NCBI GenBank assembly: GCA_031255955.1
Contig: JAIRRO010000007.1
Coordinates: 1 to 6,874, forward strand
Source: Oscillospiraceae bacterium
GTDB lineage: Bacteria; Bacillota; Clostridia; Oscillospirales; Oscillospiraceae
DNA length: 6,874 bases
Reading direction: 5' to 3'
Position numbers and translations under genes: made by a program. Under the pieces are notes generated by a model that did not search any database, was not told where the DNA came from, and worked only from the letters and a program-made list of their open reading frames with translations. Shown here piece after piece: positions 4,664 through 6,874 of this stretch; within the stretch, counting starts at the first letter, position 1; each line of letters opens with the position of its first letter.

Positions 4664-6874
4664 TTATATGGCGATGATTTGCAACGTCCCGTCCTCCGCC
4701 GTGATGCTGATTTGGCTGAAGGCGCGTCCGTAGCTTGATATGATTCGCGATGCTATGGCGTCCTCTATCTCCTTTTGTATCGCGCGGCGCAGATTTCGCG
4801 CGCCGTACACGGGTGAGAAGGATTTTTCCGTAAGATGCGTGAGCGCCGCGTCGTCATAGCTTAAATCTATCCGCTTTTCCTCCAGCGATTCGCGCAGCTC
4901 GTCGAGCATCAGTCCCGCGATTTGCTTGAAATTTTCTTCGCTGAGGCGGTTGAAGTAGACCACCTCGTCCACGCGGTTGATAAATTCGGGACGCAGGAAG
5001 TCCCGCAGCGCCTTCTCCGCCTTGTCCTTCACCTGCTCGTTCTGTGAACGGTTGAAGCCCAAGGCGTTGTCGTTTCTGTCGCTGCCCGCGTTTGTTGTCA
5101 TAATGATTATGGTGTTTTCGAAGTTCACCGTGCGTCCGTGCGCGTCCGTCAGGCGTCCGTCGTCTAGGATTTGCAATAGGATATTCAGCACATCGGGGTG
5201 CGCCTTTTCAATTTCGTCCAGCAAAATTACGCTGTACGGCTTGCGGCGTATTTTTTCCGTAAGCTGCCCCGCCTCGTCATATCCGACATAGCCCGGCGGC
5301 GATCCGATAATCCGCGACACGGTGTGCTTTTCCATAAATTCCGACATATCCAGCCGTATCAGCGATTCCGGCGTATCAAACAAATCCTCTGCCAATCTTT
5401 TCACCAGCTCTGTCTTGCCGACGCCCGTCGAACCGATGAATATGAACGACGATGGCTTGCGCTTGGCTGAAATCCCGACGCGGTTGCGGCGTATCGCGGC
5501 GCATACCAGCTCCACTGCCTCGTCCTGACCGATCACGTGCTGCTTTATCCGCGCGTCAAGTTCGGCAAGGCGTTCAAGCTCGTCGGCGCGGATGCTTGCC
5601 GCCGGTATCTTCGTCCATTGCTCGATAACCCGCGCAAGGGAATCAACCGTAAGCTCCGGCGGTCCGGTGCGCTCAAGCTCCGCCAGCTCGTTTGATATTT
5701 GTATTTCGCGGCTGCGGATGGTTGCAATGCGCTCGTAATAATCGCCTCCGGGGGCAGCTATCAGCGCTTCCATTTCCTTCTCCAGCTTGTCGCGCTCGCG
5801 GTGATATTTACCCGCGCTGACGATAACGCTGCTGTGCAGATTCATATCGGAGCAAGCCTCGTCGATAAGGTCTATCGCCTTGTCCGGCAAATAGCGGTCT
5901 GTTATGTACCGCTCGGAGAGAACAACAGCTCGCGCCGCTATTTCATCTGTAATGCGTACTCCGTGATAATCCTCGTAATAATGCTTTATGCCGCGCAGTA
6001 TTTCAATGGCGTCCGCGATGGACGGCTCGCTCACCGTCACGGGCTGAAAGCGCCGCTCCAGCGCGGAATCCTTTTCTATATACTTGCGATATTCGTTGAA
6101 TGTCGTCGCGCCGATTACTTGAATTTCCCCGCGGGAGAGCGCCGGTTTTAAGATATTCGCGGCGTTCATGCTGCCCTCGGCGTCGCCCGCGCCGACAAGG
6201 CTGTGTACCTCGTCGATTACGAGAATGACGTTGCCCAAGGCTTTGATTTCCTCCACCAGCCCCTTCATACGCCCCTCGAATTGCCCGCGGAACTGCGTAC
6301 CCGCGACAAGCGCCGTCAGGTCAAGCATATACACCTCTTTGTCCTGCAGCTTATACGGCACCTCGTTATCCACTATGCGCTGCGCAAGCCCCTCCGCGAT
6401 GGCTGTCTTGCCGACGCCCGGCTCTCCGATAAGGCAGGGGTTGTTCTTCTGTCGGCGGTTTAGTATTTGCACCACGCGCTCTGTTTCGCTCTCGCGCCCG
6501 ATCATCCGGTCAAGCTTGCCCTCGCGCGCGCGTCCGGTGAGAGAAATGCAGAAGCTGTCAATGTATTTTTTCCGCTTGCCTCCGCCCTGCTGCGGCTCAC
6601 CGCGCCACGGGCGCTGAGGCTGCTCTCCGCGCGGCGGCGGGGGTCCGTCCTGCCCGGCATAGAGTCTGTTGAGAAACGGGAATGTGGCAGTCCTGCCTCC
6701 CTCATCCGCGTCTCCGAACCCGGCTATCTCTTCAAGTCCTCCAAGAGCCTCCGTCATTTCATCATTCAGCATATCCATTTCTTCCTCGGACAAGCCGATC
6801 TTGCGCAGGCTATCTTGAATATACTTGTTATCCTTCATCTCCTTCGCGCACTTATAGCACAGTCCCTGTTCCGT
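4664..6874 (-). CDS. Zinc-finger Clp ATPase (ClpE/ClpC-like), N-terminus outside the window
   Basis: This HSP100 double-AAA+ unfoldase is expected to feed proteins to ClpP in the cytoplasm. Counting from an internal Met at 6838, D1 has Walker A GEPGVGKT (138-145), pore loop QFRG (182-185), Walker B VILVIDE (204-210) and arginine finger LERRF (260-264). A short charged helical middle region follows (about 344-390), with a UVR-like pattern. D2 has Walker A GSTGVGKT (469-476), pore loop GYVGY (516-520), Walker B VILLDE (537-542) and FINRVDE (619-625). LGF at 593-595 sits where ClpC/ClpE carry the ClpP-docking tripeptide, which ClpB lacks. The Met at 6838 is probably not the start: the frame is open to the window edge and reads TEQGLCYKCAKE before it, the end of a Cys4 zinc finger as in ClpE. 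The AAGGAG touching that ATG has no spacing and encodes Lys-Glu. A Pro/Gly-rich linker (about 61-90) replaces the usual ClpN repeats. It is the first visible gene of a three-gene operon. The ClpE-versus-ClpC name is not certain, so no symbol is given. Confidence 0.93.
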   Translation of the reverse strand, partial: TEQGLCYKCAKEMKDNKYIQDSLRKIGLSEEEMDMLNDEMTEALGGLEEIAGFGDADEGGRTATFPFLNRLYAGQDGPPPPRGEQPQRPWRGEPQQGGGKRKKYIDSFCISLTGRAREGKLDRMIGRESETERVVQILNRRQKNNPCLIGEPGVGKTAIAEGLAQRIVDNEVPYKLQDKEVYMLDLTALVAGTQFRGQFEGRMKGLVEEIKALGNVILVIDEVHSLVGAGDAEGSMNAANILKPALSRGEIQVIGATTFNEYRKYIEKDSALERRFQPVTVSEPSIADAIEILRGIKHYYEDYHGVRITDEIAARAVVLSERYITDRYLPDKAIDLIDEACSDMNLHSSVIVSAGKYHRERDKLEKEMEALIAAPGGDYYERIATIRSREIQISNELAELERTGPPELTVDSLARVIEQWTKIPAASIRADELERLAELDARIKQHVIGQDEAVELVCAAIRRNRVGISAKRKPSSFIFIGSTGVGKTELVKRLAEDLFDTPESLIRLDMSEFMEKHTVSRIIGSPPGYVGYDEAGQLTEKIRRKPYSVILLDEIEKAHPDVLNILLQILDDGRLTDAHGRTVNFENTIIIMTTNAGSDRNDNALGFNRSQNEQVKDKAEKALRDFLRPEFINRVDEVVYFNRLSEENFKQIAGLMLDELRESLEEKRIDLSYDDAALTHLTEKSFSPVYGARNLRRAIQKEIEDAIASRIISSYGRAFSQISITAEDGTLQIIAI

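Noticed and set aside
5699..6617. Two plus-strand open frames of about 150 codons opposite the Clp ATPase
   Set aside because: They are shadows of the Walker-motif-containing coding strand, with no ribosome binding sites or family features.
1..6874. CRISPR array, tRNA, rRNA, insertion sequence or transposase
   Set aside because: No regularly spaced repeats, no cloverleaf-like or rRNA-like sequence, and no transposase motif were seen on either strand.

Overview
The window looks like a piece of a Gram-positive, Clostridia-type (Bacillota) chromosome. The evidence is strong GGAGG-type ribosome binding sites, a cell-wall protein carrying three S-layer homology (SLH) repeats, a zinc-finger Clp ATPase of the ClpE/ClpC kind, and a membrane-anchored DUF4430 (transcobalamin C-terminal-like) protein. 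The genus cannot be fixed from the sequence. Base composition is uneven. By hand count one 60-base row inside the fic gene (1141-1200) is about 38% G+C, while a row in the Clp gene (6481-6540) is about 68%. This fits an accessory left half and a core-like right half.

Left part (1-823, plus strand): two genes overlap by four bases (ATGA). The first is a chimera. Its N-terminal half is the start of a class I SAM-dependent methyltransferase, and it runs in frame into what looks like the last ~20 residues of a GNAT acetyltransferase. The second is an intact 195-residue protein of unknown function whose N-terminus faintly resembles ADP-ribosyltransferase folds.

Middle part (849-2077): a minus-strand class I Fic toxin-antitoxin module. 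A 67-residue VbhA-type antitoxin carries the inhibitory motif T-x-x-x-E-G. It is followed, with a four-base overlap, by a 209-residue Fic protein with the complete HPFREGNGRTSR active site. A promoter with an extended -10 lies just upstream of the antitoxin. Divergent from it, a second extended -10 promoter and a good ribosome binding site precede an unrecognised 56-codon gene (1907-2077). A perfect 6-1-6 palindrome (1800-1812) sits between the two promoters. From 2078 to 2244 no gene is certain, but the minus strand holds a coding-like 55-codon frame.

Right part (2245-6874, minus strand): three tightly packed genes that read as one operon, transcribed right to left. They are (i) a double-AAA+ Clp ATPase that runs off the right edge, with the end of a zinc-finger N-terminus visible and an LGF ClpP-docking loop; (ii) a secreted alpha/alpha-barrel (prenyltransferase/squalene-cyclase-like) repeat protein with three SLH motifs; and (iii) a membrane-anchored protein with one DUF4430 domain, overlapping gene (ii) by four bases through a GTG start. 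The alpha/alpha barrel and the DUF4430 beta-domain are the same two fold types that make up the animal B12 carriers intrinsic factor and transcobalamin. Here they are on separate, translationally coupled genes, one anchored to the wall and one to the membrane. This possible split surface ligand- or corrinoid-binding pair is the most interesting observation in the window.
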